Shown here: positions 14,459-23,065 of the stretch, one piece after another
Layout: each line of letters begins with the position of its first letter
Position numbering within the stretch: the stretch's first letter is position 1
From: Halanaerobiaceae bacterium
GTDB lineage: Bacteria; Bacillota; Halanaerobiia; Halanaerobiales; Halarsenatibacteraceae
DNA: 34,438 bases
Direction of reading: 5' to 3'
NCBI GenBank assembly: GCA_003554685.1
Contig: PWHA01000099.1
Span: 1 to 34,438 of the forward strand
Translations under genes and position numbers: made by a program
The notes under the pieces: model-generated
The model's database searches: none
Told to the model about the DNA's origin: nothing
Seen by the model: only the letters and a program-made list of their open reading frames with translations

Positions 14459-15442
14459 TTAACCCTCCCTGCCATAGTCAACTGATTCTGGATTGGCAAT
14501 GATCTGCTGTCCTATCTCAAGCCCCTCTACCACCAGCTTGTCGGCATTTCCTCCTATCACATCAACCCTGGTAAAGCTGTGAGATCCATCCCGGTCCTGA
14601 ACCAGAACGCCCCGTCCTTCAGGTGTTAAAAAAACAGCCTCACGGGGAATAACCAGACCGCGATAGATATTTTTAATTAGAGTTTTCTCCACCAGTCTTT
14701 GATTTAACCACTGCTGTTTAAATCTATCTACTCTGATAACCAGCAGGGCTTTCTCACTCCCGACACCATTACCGGCTAAATTTTCAGACCGCCTGTTGAT
14801 AGCGGTAATCCGGGCTGGAATCAAATCTTCGGTATGGTTCCGGCTGATAAAAACATTTTCTCCCGGGGCAAATCTTTCAACCTCTTCCTCCGGCAGTGGG
14901 AAAGCCATATAAACATGATCATTATCAACTATCCGAAAAAGAAATGAGCCCTCTTCCAGCTCGTGGCCGTCTACTACATGGGAATACCCCGGATCAACAG
15001 CCTGATATTTAGCAAAACTTAAATCAGCAATATTTTCCGGCCGCAGTACCTCCTCATACCCATCACGGGCAAAACTGATAACTCCGGCAAGCTCGGTATA
15101 GACGGCAATCCTGTTTTCAGCTGTTTCCAGCCAGGCCACCTCTTCACCATAGCTGACCCGTTCACCTTCGGGCCAGGCCAGCTCCACCCTGCCCGGAGCA
15201 GAACTGGTAAAAACCCGTTCATCCCGAATCAGCAGAGCCTCAGACTTTACCCGGTCCACTACTTCTCCAAATCTGACAACCTCTGACCGGGGGCGGTTGC
15301 CGGCTACCTGGTTGAGCACCAGAAAAAGAATTACCAGAAAAACCAGTAATATCAGCAGTGCTTTCCAGAAAAAATTACTCTTATTTTTACCCGACCTGAC
15401 AGGTTTCCCCGATCTGGAAGGGCTAGCAGCATTATCAACCAT
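14459..15442 (-). CDS. HlyD-like periplasmic adaptor/secretion family membrane protein
   Basis: A 327-residue protein with a cytoplasmic Lys-rich start, one membrane helix (about residues 26-46, FFWKALLILLVFLVILFLVL) and a large extracytoplasmic part with lipoyl-like and beta-barrel segments (SAPGRVELAWPEGERVSYGEEVAWLET; VIPREAVFLTPEGRGVLVQD). This matches the HlyD/membrane-fusion-like proteins encoded beside yggS–sepF in many Clostridia. No ABC transporter or outer-membrane partner is next to it, so a transport role is uncertain; the location suggests a cell-envelope or division role. ATG with SD AGGTGAT. Confidence 0.82.
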   Translation of the reverse strand: MVDNAASPSRSGKPVRSGKNKSNFFWKALLILLVFLVILFLVLNQVAGNRPRSEVVRFGEVVDRVKSEALLIRDERVFTSSAPGRVELAWPEGERVSYGEEVAWLETAENRIAVYTELAGVISFARDGYEEVLRPENIADLSFAKYQAVDPGYSHVVDGHELEEGSFLFRIVDNDHVYMAFPLPEEEVERFAPGENVFISRNHTEDLIPARITAINRRSENLAGNGVGSEKALLVIRVDRFKQQWLNQRLVEKTLIKNIYRGLVIPREAVFLTPEGRGVLVQDRDGSHSFTRVDVIGGNADKLVVEGLEIGQQIIANPESVDYGREG

Positions 15443-15598
15443 AATTTATCACCTAAAAAAACCATTATCTCAAGTCGAGCCTGTAACCCGGTTAATCTGT
15501 CCTTAGCAGACAAAATTCCCGGCACCGCTATTCTATCTCTCATATTCTCAAACCCGGACCATAAATTCAGAATAAATACCAGAATTACCTGATAACAC

Positions 15599-16423
15599 TT
15601 ATTTGCTCTCCTTCCAGAAAAGCAGAGCTTTCATGCGCCGGGCCTGGTCGCCCTCCCGTCGGTAGGAATAAAACATATCCCCATCTTTAAAGGTATCCCG
15701 GGGAGAGAGATAGATATTTTCCTCTTTGGCCCCGGCCCTAAGGAGATCCTGACGGTTGGCTTCCTTCAAGTCCAGATAGAATTTCCCCGGTTGCTCCTGT
15801 TTCTCTTCTCCGCAGCTCTGCAGGTCGTCCTGGAAAAACTCTCGGGGATCATCCCAGTAATTTGAAAAAAATCTAAAAACTTCACTACCAACCTGGTAAT
15901 TTCTCATTCCGATGGCCGGCCCGATAATAATCTGACAGCCCTCCGGATCAGCACCATATCTCAGGGCAAGTTCCCGCAAAACAGCAGAACAGATTCTTTT
16001 ACCGGTACCCCGCCAGCCGGCATGAGCCAGAGCCAGAATTTTCTCTTGGGGTTCACAAAAATACACAGGAACACAGTCAGCAAAAACTCCCTGAAGTACC
16101 GGAGAATTTCCCCCGGTAATCTGCTCCCCGGCCGAATCATCAGGCAGATTGCTGATTTTCCCCCGGGAAGATATCACTGCATCAGCGGGAAAAAGATCCT
16201 GTTTCTGATAACTCTCTCTGTTTTTGAGAATAAATATATTTCTGCTGTGCACCTGTTTAAGCTGCACAACTCTACTTTTATCTATATTTAAACTTTTATA
16301 GAGCCTGGCATTGGCTGCCGCTGTCTCCCTCATTTTCAGGGAAAATATGGCACTGCAGCTCAGTTTCTCCCAGGGCTCAAATTTCAAATAGGTGGTTTCT
16401 TCCTGCTCCACAATCTTAAACAT
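15599..16423 (-). CDS. pgeF: Peptidoglycan editing factor PgeF (YlmD, DUF152/laccase-domain)
   Basis: PgeF-type enzymes bind a metal in the active site; the family has purine nucleoside phosphorylase/deaminase-type activity and, in E. coli, prevents L-Ser misincorporation in the peptidoglycan stem peptide. The three metal ligands are visible: His59 in QLKQVHSR, Cys117 in VFADCVPVYF and His134 in ALAHAGWRGTGK. I start at ATG 16423, preceded by GGGAGG, rather than TTG 16441. At 274 residues it is normal, with a small extra loop around residues 92-108. It follows nrdR by 24 bases. Confidence 0.94.
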   Translation of the reverse strand: MFKIVEQEETTYLKFEPWEKLSCSAIFSLKMRETAAANARLYKSLNIDKSRVVQLKQVHSRNIFILKNRESYQKQDLFPADAVISSRGKISNLPDDSAGEQITGGNSPVLQGVFADCVPVYFCEPQEKILALAHAGWRGTGKRICSAVLRELALRYGADPEGCQIIIGPAIGMRNYQVGSEVFRFFSNYWDDPREFFQDDLQSCGEEKQEQPGKFYLDLKEANRQDLLRAGAKEENIYLSPRDTFKDGDMFYSYRREGDQARRMKALLFWKESK

Positions 16424-16447
16424 CAGCGGCCTCCCGCTCAACCAATT

Positions 16448-16921
16448 TTAAACATCCCCGACTTCCTGCTCCTCTGAAAGCAATTTATCCAGCTCTTCTT
16501 TAAAACTTTCCACATCCTTAAATTCCCGGTAAACCGAAGCAAATCTCACATAGGCTACCTGATCAATTTTCTTAAGTTTTTTCATCACCAGATTGCCAAT
16601 CTGCTGGCTCGATACTTCCTGTTCCATCATGTTTAATAATTCAGATTTAATCTCCTGAACCAGATTTTCCAGTTTCTGCTGGAAAACCGGTCTCTTCTCA
16701 CAGGCCTTGTAAAGACCGGAAAGAATTTTCTCTTCCGAGAAGAGTTCCTTGCTTCCATCGCTCTTTCTCACAAAAAGCGGGATTTTCTCATATTTTTCAT
16801 AGGTGGTGAACCTTTTCTGACAGCCAGAACATTCCCGCCGTCTCCTGATAGTTCTATTATTATCGGTGGTCCGAGAATCAATCACCCGACTGTTTTCTTC
16901 GGAACAAAAGGGGCAGCGCAT
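16448..16921 (-). CDS. nrdR: NrdR, ribonucleotide reductase regulator
   Basis: NrdR is a zinc-ribbon, ATP-cone repressor of ribonucleotide reductase genes that responds to (d)ATP. The zinc ligands are Cys3, Cys6, Cys31 and Cys34 (MRCPFC and ECSGCQKRFTTYE); the ATP-cone begins near residue 49 (PLFVRKSDGSKELFSEEKILSGL). Length, 157 residues, is typical. ATG has SD GAGGTGA. It is the first gene downstream of the ftsZ terminator-like hairpin and probably starts the nrdR–pgeF unit. No NrdR box was recognised upstream. Confidence 0.96.
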   Translation of the reverse strand: MRCPFCSEENSRVIDSRTTDNNRTIRRRRECSGCQKRFTTYEKYEKIPLFVRKSDGSKELFSEEKILSGLYKACEKRPVFQQKLENLVQEIKSELLNMMEQEVSSQQIGNLVMKKLKKIDQVAYVRFASVYREFKDVESFKEELDKLLSEEQEVGDV

Positions 16922-17268
16922 TTATTTCACCTCTATTTCACCTCAAAACCTTAAATTAAAGTATACCATAAAACCCGGTATATTTAAATAGCCTCCAGCA
17001 ATATAACAAGAACTCGATGCTTTTCCGTCAGCATCGAGTCCTTCCCTGTCTGCTGCTCCCGGATAAACCCTGCTCCCGGCCCTATAATTTAGTTATTTCA
17101 GCCACTTAAAATCAGCTCATTCACTCATATTATTTCTTTCATTTCTTTTATTTCTTTTATTTCTAAATTTCTATATTGTTTTATTTCCGTTAACATTTGA
17201 TTCTTTTATCTACTGATTCTTTTATCTGCGGGTTATCGTTAATACATTGCTGGTATTTTCCTGGTTAA
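16922..17268. other. ftsZ–nrdR spacer with pyrimidine tract and 16-bp tandem repeat
   Basis: No gene is present in these 347 bases. From about 17130 to 17165 the plus strand is a near-periodic TTTCTTTTA tract (purine-rich on the transcribed strand), and TGATTCTTTTATCTAC is tandemly repeated at 17198-17213 and from 17214. The terminator-like hairpin described separately lies at 17012-17039. Many spore formers carry spoIIGA, sigE and sigG at this place; none is found here. Confidence 0.7.
16999..17040 (-). terminator. Probable terminator downstream of ftsZ
   Basis: ACTCGATGC and GCATCGAGT (17012-17020 and 17031-17039) form a perfect nine-base-pair stem with a ten-base loop; on the minus strand it is followed by TCTTGTTATATT. 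The T-rich tract is interrupted, so efficiency is uncertain, but it separates ftsZ from nrdR. Confidence 0.6.
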
Positions 17269-18333
17269 TTATTCTTCTTTTCTCCTCAAAAAGGCCGGAA
17301 TATCAAGTTCATCGCCGTTGGTATCCAGCTGAATTTCCTCGGCAAAGGCCTCCTGTTCCTCGGTTTCCATCCTGCCATCCTCAGAGCCAAAACCGGTAGC
17401 AATTACTGTAACTTTGACCTCATCATTGAGCTCATCATCAATAACAGCTCCCAATATAATATTGGCGTCAACATCGGATACATCCTTGACTATTTTAGCC
17501 GCCTCATAGGCCTCATGAATCCCCAGATCGGGGCCCCCGGTAATATTTATCAGTACGCCTTTAGCTCCATCAACCGAAGCCTCCAGCAGGGGGGAGTCAA
17601 TTGCCAGCCTGGCAGCCTCCTTAGCCCGTTCTTCTCCCGAAGCTCTGCCAATACCCATCAGGGCAGAACCGGCATCTTTCATAATTGTTTTAACATCACC
17701 AAAATCCAGATTAATAATTCCTGTGATGGTAATCAGATCAGAAATGCCCTGAACCCCCTGACGAAGTACTCCATCGGCAATTTTAAAGGCCTCCATCAGG
17801 CTGGTATTTTTCTCGGCCACCTCCAGCAGTCTGTCATTAGGGATGATTATCAGGGTGTCTACCTCCTCCTCAAGATCCTTAATACCATCTTCGGCATTGG
17901 CCATCCGCTTGGTACCTTCCACGGTAAAGGGCTTGGTAACAACACCAACAGTCAGAGCACCCTGTTCCTTGGCAGCCTCAGCCACTATCGGGGCGGCACC
18001 GGTCCCGGTACCTCCTCCCATTCCGGCTGTGATAAAAACCATGTCGGCTCCCGCCACTGCATCAGCAATTTCCTGCTTGCTCTCCTCGGCAGCCTCCCGG
18101 CCAATTCCCGGGTTAGAACCTGCTCCCAGTCCATTGGTCAGCTTTTCTCCGATTCTTATGGTAATTCCGGCATTGGAAGCCATTAGAACCTGGGCATCGG
18201 TATTAATCGCAATAAATTCAACACCTTCCAGTCCATCAGCAATCATTCTGTTGACGGCATTGTTACCGCCTCCGCCAACACCAACCACTTTTATGTTAGC
18301 AAATTGTTCAACTTCTGTTCCAATATCAAACAC
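17269..18333 (-). CDS. ftsZ: FtsZ, tubulin-like division GTPase
   Basis: FtsZ forms the cytokinetic Z-ring. Visible are the N-terminal [13 protein letters not shown] nucleotide-binding loop, the tubulin signature [10 protein letters not shown] near residue 107, the T7 loop [11 protein letters not shown] that completes the GTPase site, and the conserved C-terminal peptide [10 protein letters not shown] that binds FtsA and SepF. The linker before it is short and acidic. The start GTG at 18333 is preceded by GAGAGGGGG; the track ATG at 18360 lacks an SD and adds nine residues. The resulting length is 354. It follows ftsA with a 270-bp gap. Confidence 0.97.
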   Translation of the reverse strand: MFDIGTEVEQFANIKVVGVGGGGNNAVNRMIADGLEGVEFIAINTDAQVLMASNAGITIRIGEKLTNGLGAGSNPGIGREAAEESKQEIADAVAGADMVFITAGMGGGTGTGAAPIVAEAAKEQGALTVGVVTKPFTVEGTKRMANAEDGIKDLEEEVDTLIIIPNDRLLEVAEKNTSLMEAFKIADGVLRQGVQGISDLITITGIINLDFGDVKTIMKDAGSALMGIGRASGEERAKEAARLAIDSPLLEASVDGAKGVLINITGGPDLGIHEAYEAAKIVKDVSDVDANIILGAVIDDELNDEVKVTVIATGFGSEDGRMETEEQEAFAEEIQLDTNGDELDIPAFLRRKEE

Positions 18334-18603
18334 TTGCCAAAACCCCCTCTCAATACTCATTGATGTTTTAGACTTACTTAACTAACTAAGTTTGCTCTCT
18401 AATATTCAGGAACTGGTTTTAAAAAACCTGCTTTACTCCTAAAAAATTTTGGAGAAACCTGAAAATATTTTAGCAATTTTTTCTTTCAATTCTTATTAAT
18501 CCTAATTAATTCCGGACCTATTTCTGAGCATTAATGCGATTTAATTGCAGCGATTTAATAGCAAATTGCAGTTGTCCTGGAGAAGTTTGCCGCTGAAAAA
18601 TTA
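18334..18603. other. ftsA–ftsZ spacer
   Basis: No gene in 270 bases. It contains a 10-bp direct repeat GCGATTTAAT (18536-18545 and 18550-18559) and an inverted repeat around CTCC-TAAAAAATTTT-GGAG (near 18436-18454). A dedicated ftsZ promoter is likely to lie here, but I could not pick one convincingly. Confidence 0.5.
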
Positions 18604-19884
18604 CTAGAAAAAATCATCAAATAAACTTTTTAGTTTGGAAAAAAAGCTGTTGACAACCTCCTTATTTTTTCTTTTCTTTCTACCGGCAGACCTGCTGAGT
18701 TTTTGATTCTTCAGAGCATACATCAACAGGCCAACGCCTGTGGAAAATACTGGCTTGGGAATCCTGCCGTCCTTTTTTATGTAAACTGGATTATCTATGA
18801 TATCAGAAAATCCATCAACATATCCCGGCTCTCCTCTTCGGACCGGAAGACCCATGATATCCGAAGCCAGCTGACAGCTGCCCTCCAGCAGGGAAGCGCC
18901 TCCGGTTATTACCATTCCGGCAGGTGTCATTTCCCGGCTGCCAGTTTTCTGCAGTTCCTGCCGCACCAGCTTAAATATTTCCTCCATCCGGGGTTCGATG
19001 ACCCGGCAGAGATAGCGGCGGTTAACCCGGCGGGTTTCCTGACCGCTGGGTTTCAGTACTTCAATCTCTTCTTCCTGCTCAATTAAATCACAGCTGGCCG
19101 CTCCATGCAAAATCTTCAACTTTTCTGCTTCTGAAACCGGAGTCCTTAAACCCACAGCAATATCGTTGCTGACGTGATTGCCGCCCACCGGCAGCACCGA
19201 GGTATAGCAGATATTGCCTTCATGAAATACTATTAAATCTGTTGTGCCACCTCCTATATCTATTAAAGCAACTCCCAGCTCCCGCTCATCGGAAGAAAGC
19301 ACCGCATAACTGGAAGCCAGCTGATCCAGCACAATTTCGTTAACCTCCAGCCCGGACCGCCTGACACTTTTTACCAGGTTGCTGACCGAAGTTGAGGAAC
19401 CCTTGACTATATGGGTTTCCACCTCCCGCCTGACACCCGACATACCCTTGGGATGCCTGATTCCTCTGGTTCCGTCAATGATAAATTCCCGGGGCAGGAC
19501 ATGAATCATCTCTTCTTCCTGAGAAATGGGGACTATCTGGGCTGCTTCCATTACTCTATCGATATCAGATTGCTTGACCTCCTTCTCCGAGCCCGTTATT
19601 GCCACCACTCCGTGACTGTTTTCCGAAGAAATATGAGAGCCGGCAATCCCGACAAAAGCCGAGCCAACTTCAATTCCTGCCATTCTTTCAGCCTTGTCGA
19701 CGGTCTGAGAAATTGACTCTGCTGCCATATCAATATCAACAACAATCCCCTTGCGCAGGCCATTGGAAGGCATAAACCCAACTCCAATAATCTCAAGTTC
19801 CATCTCCCGGTTAATTTCAGCAATCAGGGCGCATATTTTTTTAGTTCCTACATCAAGAGCGGTAACAATCTGCTGAGTGGCCAA
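18604..19884 (-). CDS. ftsA: FtsA, actin-like division protein
   Basis: FtsA is an actin-family ATPase that anchors FtsZ to the membrane and recruits later divisome proteins. The phosphate-binding loops TALDVGTKKICALI and VALIDIGGGTTDLIVF and the adenosine motif MVITGGASLLEG are present, with the extra 1C subdomain between. The C-terminus NSFFSKLKSLFDDFF is the amphipathic membrane-targeting helix. I choose TTG 19884, preceded by GAGGAGGGAG, giving 426 residues starting (M)ATQQIVTALDVG. The track ATG at 19941 adds 19 residues that lie partly within a tandem duplication of the leader. Confidence 0.95.
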   Translation of the reverse strand: MATQQIVTALDVGTKKICALIAEINREMELEIIGVGFMPSNGLRKGIVVDIDMAAESISQTVDKAERMAGIEVGSAFVGIAGSHISSENSHGVVAITGSEKEVKQSDIDRVMEAAQIVPISQEEEMIHVLPREFIIDGTRGIRHPKGMSGVRREVETHIVKGSSTSVSNLVKSVRRSGLEVNEIVLDQLASSYAVLSSDERELGVALIDIGGGTTDLIVFHEGNICYTSVLPVGGNHVSNDIAVGLRTPVSEAEKLKILHGAASCDLIEQEEEIEVLKPSGQETRRVNRRYLCRVIEPRMEEIFKLVRQELQKTGSREMTPAGMVITGGASLLEGSCQLASDIMGLPVRRGEPGYVDGFSDIIDNPVYIKKDGRIPKPVFSTGVGLLMYALKNQKLSRSAGRKKRKNKEVVNSFFSKLKSLFDDFF

Positions 19885-19915
19885 TAATACTCCCTCCTCA
19901 TCTACCAAAAACTGT

Positions 19916-20026
19916 CCAATCTTTTCTGTTCTCCAAACCATATCTCCAAACCATACCTATTTAAACAATTCAACATTCCAATCTTTTCTGTTTCTCAAAC
20001 CATATCTATTTAAACAATTCAACATT
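19916..20026. repeat. Imperfect tandem duplication in the ftsA leader (62 + 49 bp)
   Basis: Two adjacent copies begin CCAATCTTTTCTGTT and end TTTAAACAATTCAACATT (19916-19977 and 19978-20026). They differ by a 13-base insertion in the first copy (an internal repeat of CCAAACCATA) and a few substitutions. The first copy overlaps the extended, probably untranslated, N-terminal part of the ftsA ORF. Confidence 0.9.
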
Positions 20027-20114
20027 AAGTATATTAATCCTTTTTTTAATATCATTTTGTTGGCATAAATTCTTCCACCTGGCTGTTCTCATAATATAAC
20101 TCGCTGCCTTCCCT

Positions 20115-20801
20115 TTAATTATCCTGATTAATTTTTCTGATAACCGGGCGCTCGGGAGCACTTACATCCAGATAATCCAGATTTTCAGGGTCAATCAACT
20201 CCTGTTTCAGAGCCGAGTAGAGAATGTTAAATTTCCTCTCCAGTTCACTAAAACCACCCATAACCACCTCAGCCCCTTCCTCCAGCCTTAATCTAATCTG
20301 GTGGCCGCCAAAATCAACCGATACTATTCTTCTCTTCTGTTCTTCCGGCAGTCGGGCCATGGCAGCAAGAAAATTTTCCACCCCTTCCGCCAGCAAAACT
20401 TCTCTACCCCGGAAATTATAGGAAAGGTTATTCAGAACTGGAACCTGATATCGATTCTCCTCCAGGCCTTCACCAATGATATAATTATAGGTATTAAAAA
20501 TCACGTATTTTTCATTGTTGATAATAGCTGCCAGAGGTTGATTAAAAATAACCTCAAATACCATTCTATCAGGGAAAACCCGCTGATAATTAACCTCTTC
20601 CACATAGGGATCCTCTTTGATCTCGGTAGTAATTAGTTCGGTATCAGCAGTGAATATATTCTGTCCCCTGAGAGATTCAACATTGAGTCCCTCCTCTTCA
20701 TAGCCGGTAATAACGACCTCTTCTACAGTAAAAATCGGTGAGGAAAACAATACCCCGGCCACCAGGGATAATATTATCAGTATTACTGCAAATTTGAACA
20801 T
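20115..20801 (-). CDS. ftsQ: FtsQ/DivIB divisome protein
   Basis: A bitopic membrane protein of the FtsQBL/DivIB–DivIC–FtsL subcomplex. A single N-terminal helix (MFKFAVILIILSLVAGVLF) is followed by a POTRA domain (FTVEEVVITGYEEEGLNVESLRG) and the FtsQ/DivIB beta domain (YVEEVNYQRVFPDRMVFEVIFNQPLA). The cytoplasmic tail is nearly absent. At 228 residues it is slightly short but complete. ATG has SD GGGAGGGAG. It lies between murC and ftsA, with no murB in front as found in many relatives. Confidence 0.92.
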   Translation of the reverse strand: MFKFAVILIILSLVAGVLFSSPIFTVEEVVITGYEEEGLNVESLRGQNIFTADTELITTEIKEDPYVEEVNYQRVFPDRMVFEVIFNQPLAAIINNEKYVIFNTYNYIIGEGLEENRYQVPVLNNLSYNFRGREVLLAEGVENFLAAMARLPEEQKRRIVSVDFGGHQIRLRLEEGAEVVMGGFSELERKFNILYSALKQELIDPENLDYLDVSAPERPVIRKINQDN

Positions 20802-20956
20802 CTTTAACTCCCTCCCTGGCTTAGCCTTTTGCCTGCCCGCCCTTTTCTTCCCGGTGCCTTCTCCTGCCGGCTAATTTACCTTCCCGCTCCTTTTTTAATC
20901 TGCCTGTCCTTTTCTCTTACCTTTCCGTTCCTTTTCTTATCTAATTATTGCCCTGA

Positions 20957-22693
20957 TTAATTATCAAATTCCTGCAATTTTTCAAGAAAATCCTCGCCTA
21001 TCCGGTAAACATCGCCGGCTCCAGCAGTCAGCACCAGGTCTCCCGACCTCACAATTTTAACCAGCTTCTTCACTGCCTTCCCCCGGTTAGGTGTCAGATA
21101 TATTTTTTCCTGCTCCTCTCCTGTCGGTATTCCAGCTGCTTTTCCAGCACTTTCAGCATCTTCATTTTTAACCACTCCGGCAAAATCATGTTCCTCCCCT
21201 CCACTCCTTCCCGTTATATCATTCCTTTTCGGCAATCCAGGCCCGGGAGAATCAATTTTTTCTGCTTTATCCTCGCCAGCCCTGGTTCCCTTGCAATACT
21301 TCTGATCTGCCCTGCTAATTTGCTGCCGGTTTGCTTTCTTAATTCTTCGTTTAATATCAGCCAGCAGATTGCTGGAAGTAATACCTGGAATTGGCTTCTG
21401 ATGGGCCGGATAAATATCAGTCAGCAGCAGCGGTCCTGGAGCCCGGCTCAGCACCCGAACAAAATCCTGCCAGAGTTTTTCGGTCCGAGTATAGCGGTGC
21501 GGTTGAAAAACAGTAACAATCCTCTGATAATCCAGTTCAGCTGCCGTGGAAAAAAGCGTTTCAATTTCGGTGGGATGATGGGCATAATCATCAATGACGG
21601 TAATTCCCCGGACTTCACCTTTAATTTCAAAGCGCCGCTTAACCCCGGAAAAATCTCTTAAACCCCTGCTGATCTCACCCCAGTTAATGCCGGCCCGATT
21701 GGCAGCAGCTGCTGCGGCCAGAGCATTTAAAATATTGTGATCTCCGGGAACAGCCAGCTGAAAAGAACCCTTACTTTCTCCCTGAAAAATCAACTCAAAT
21801 TTGCTGGTATAGCCATCTTTTACAGCATTTCGGGCCTGGAGCTCGCCCCTGCCAAACCCATAGGTTATTAATTCCAGCCCCGGACATTTTTCCCGAAGAA
21901 CCGGAAGCAGCTTCTTCCGGATCAAAGCATCCTCCAGACAAAGTACTGCATGACCTTTTCTATTTTTCCTCTTAGTATTCTTGGCCTTATCAGCCCCGCC
22001 GGTCCCGACCAGAAACTCCGCCATGGTGCAAACAAGTTCCTTTTCGTTTTGATAATAATCCATATGTTCCGATTCAATATTGGTGATTACGGCTGTTTCT
22101 GGAGAAAAACAGATCAGCGAACCATCGCTTTCATCGGCTTCTGTCAGAAAGTAATTCCCCCCGCCGGTTCGATAATTCCCCTGAATTAAGTCCAGATCGC
22201 CACCAACCATCACATCCGGATCCTGTCTGGCCGCCAGAAAAATAGCGGCCAGCATCCCGGTAGTGGTGGTCTTACCGTGAGTCCCGGAAACCGCTACGAG
22301 CCTTTTCTTCAGTGTCAGCAGCGCCAGCATTTCAGCCCGCTGTAGTATTTTAATTCCCCGTCGCCGGGCCTCCTCAAGCTCAACATTATCGGCCGGAATT
22401 GCACTGGAATAGACCAGGAGATCAGCCTCACCCAGGTTTTCTGCTCGGTGTCCCGGGAACACTTCAACTCCCCTATTCTGCAGCATTTTAATCTTGTTAT
22501 TTATTTTGAGATCCGAACCGGTAACTTTAATTCCCCGCTCCAGGAGAAAGCCGGCTATGGCACTCATGGAAATTCCACCAATACCAACCAGATGTACCTG
22601 ATTAATTTTTTCCAGTATCTTTTTATCAGGCTGCTCTTTTTCTGGCATCAGTTTTTTGAGCTTATCACTTTTAAGCTTGTCTTTTTCAGCCAT
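20957..22693 (-). CDS. murC: UDP-N-acetylmuramate–L-alanine ligase (MurC) with long C-terminal-domain insertion
   Basis: MurC adds L-Ala to UDP-MurNAc, the first stem-peptide step. Motifs: the UDP-binding VHLVGIGGISMSAIAGFLL, the P-loop SGTHGKTTTTGML, EADESDGS, ITNIESEHMDYY, and VIDDYAHHPTEI with FQPHRYTRT in the C-terminal domain. Length, 578 residues, is over 100 more than the usual ~455. The excess consists of a Lys-rich N-terminal extension (~30 residues), a short Lys-rich insert near residues 231-248 and a hydrophilic segment at about residues 450-530 between ADIKRR and the final KKLVKIVRSGDLVLTAGAGDVY. All catalytic motifs are intact. ATG has SD AAGGAAGG. Confidence 0.95.
   Translation of the reverse strand: MAEKDKLKSDKLKKLMPEKEQPDKKILEKINQVHLVGIGGISMSAIAGFLLERGIKVTGSDLKINNKIKMLQNRGVEVFPGHRAENLGEADLLVYSSAIPADNVELEEARRRGIKILQRAEMLALLTLKKRLVAVSGTHGKTTTTGMLAAIFLAARQDPDVMVGGDLDLIQGNYRTGGGNYFLTEADESDGSLICFSPETAVITNIESEHMDYYQNEKELVCTMAEFLVGTGGADKAKNTKRKNRKGHAVLCLEDALIRKKLLPVLREKCPGLELITYGFGRGELQARNAVKDGYTSKFELIFQGESKGSFQLAVPGDHNILNALAAAAAANRAGINWGEISRGLRDFSGVKRRFEIKGEVRGITVIDDYAHHPTEIETLFSTAAELDYQRIVTVFQPHRYTRTEKLWQDFVRVLSRAPGPLLLTDIYPAHQKPIPGITSSNLLADIKRRIKKANRQQISRADQKYCKGTRAGEDKAEKIDSPGPGLPKRNDITGRSGGEEHDFAGVVKNEDAESAGKAAGIPTGEEQEKIYLTPNRGKAVKKLVKIVRSGDLVLTAGAGDVYRIGEDFLEKLQEFDN
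21104..21346 (-). other. Low-complexity insertion within MurC
   Basis: About 81 codons coding for a Lys/Arg/Glu/Gly/Asp-rich segment with stretches such as AGEDKAEKIDSPGPG and TGRSGGEEHDF, placed between conserved C-terminal-domain elements. The reading frame is continuous and flanking motifs are normal, so this is an insertion and not a frameshift. Boundaries are estimated from the known MurC motif spacing. Confidence 0.75.
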
Positions 22694-23065
22694 TTTAAAA
22701 GCCTTCCTTTTATTAACATTCCTTTAATTGATATGCTTTTAACTTTTATAAACATTTTATTAACGTGCCTTTGATTTATATGCTTTTAGCTTTTATAAAC
22801 ATTTAGCTCTTATCAAATAGCATGTTGTTCAGGCAGTTTTGGGCAAACAAAACGTTATTGTTAAAATATTATTCTCCCCCTCCAGTCCTGACAACAAAAT
22901 CAAGTCAGCACAGATAATTATCCGGCATTACATTAGCAACAAGGAAATTTAAATGAGCCAAACATTTCTATTATTTCCTTTGATTGATATGCTTTTACAT
23001 GTCCTATGATACTATCAATTTAAAGTTATAAACAAGGTAATAGCTTTACATCACTGCTATTTCTC
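22694..23065. repeat. AT-rich murG–murC spacer with three degenerate repeat copies
   Basis: No gene is present. A unit CCTTTGATTGATATGCTTTTA recurs at 22721-22741 (one mismatch), 22768-22788 (one mismatch) and 22977-22997 (reference copy). The first two copies continue with CTTTTATAAACATTT and form a 47-bp-period tandem pair, whereas the third is isolated. There is no obvious terminator. The spacer interrupts an otherwise tight mur cluster, so murC may have its own promoter. Confidence 0.85.
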
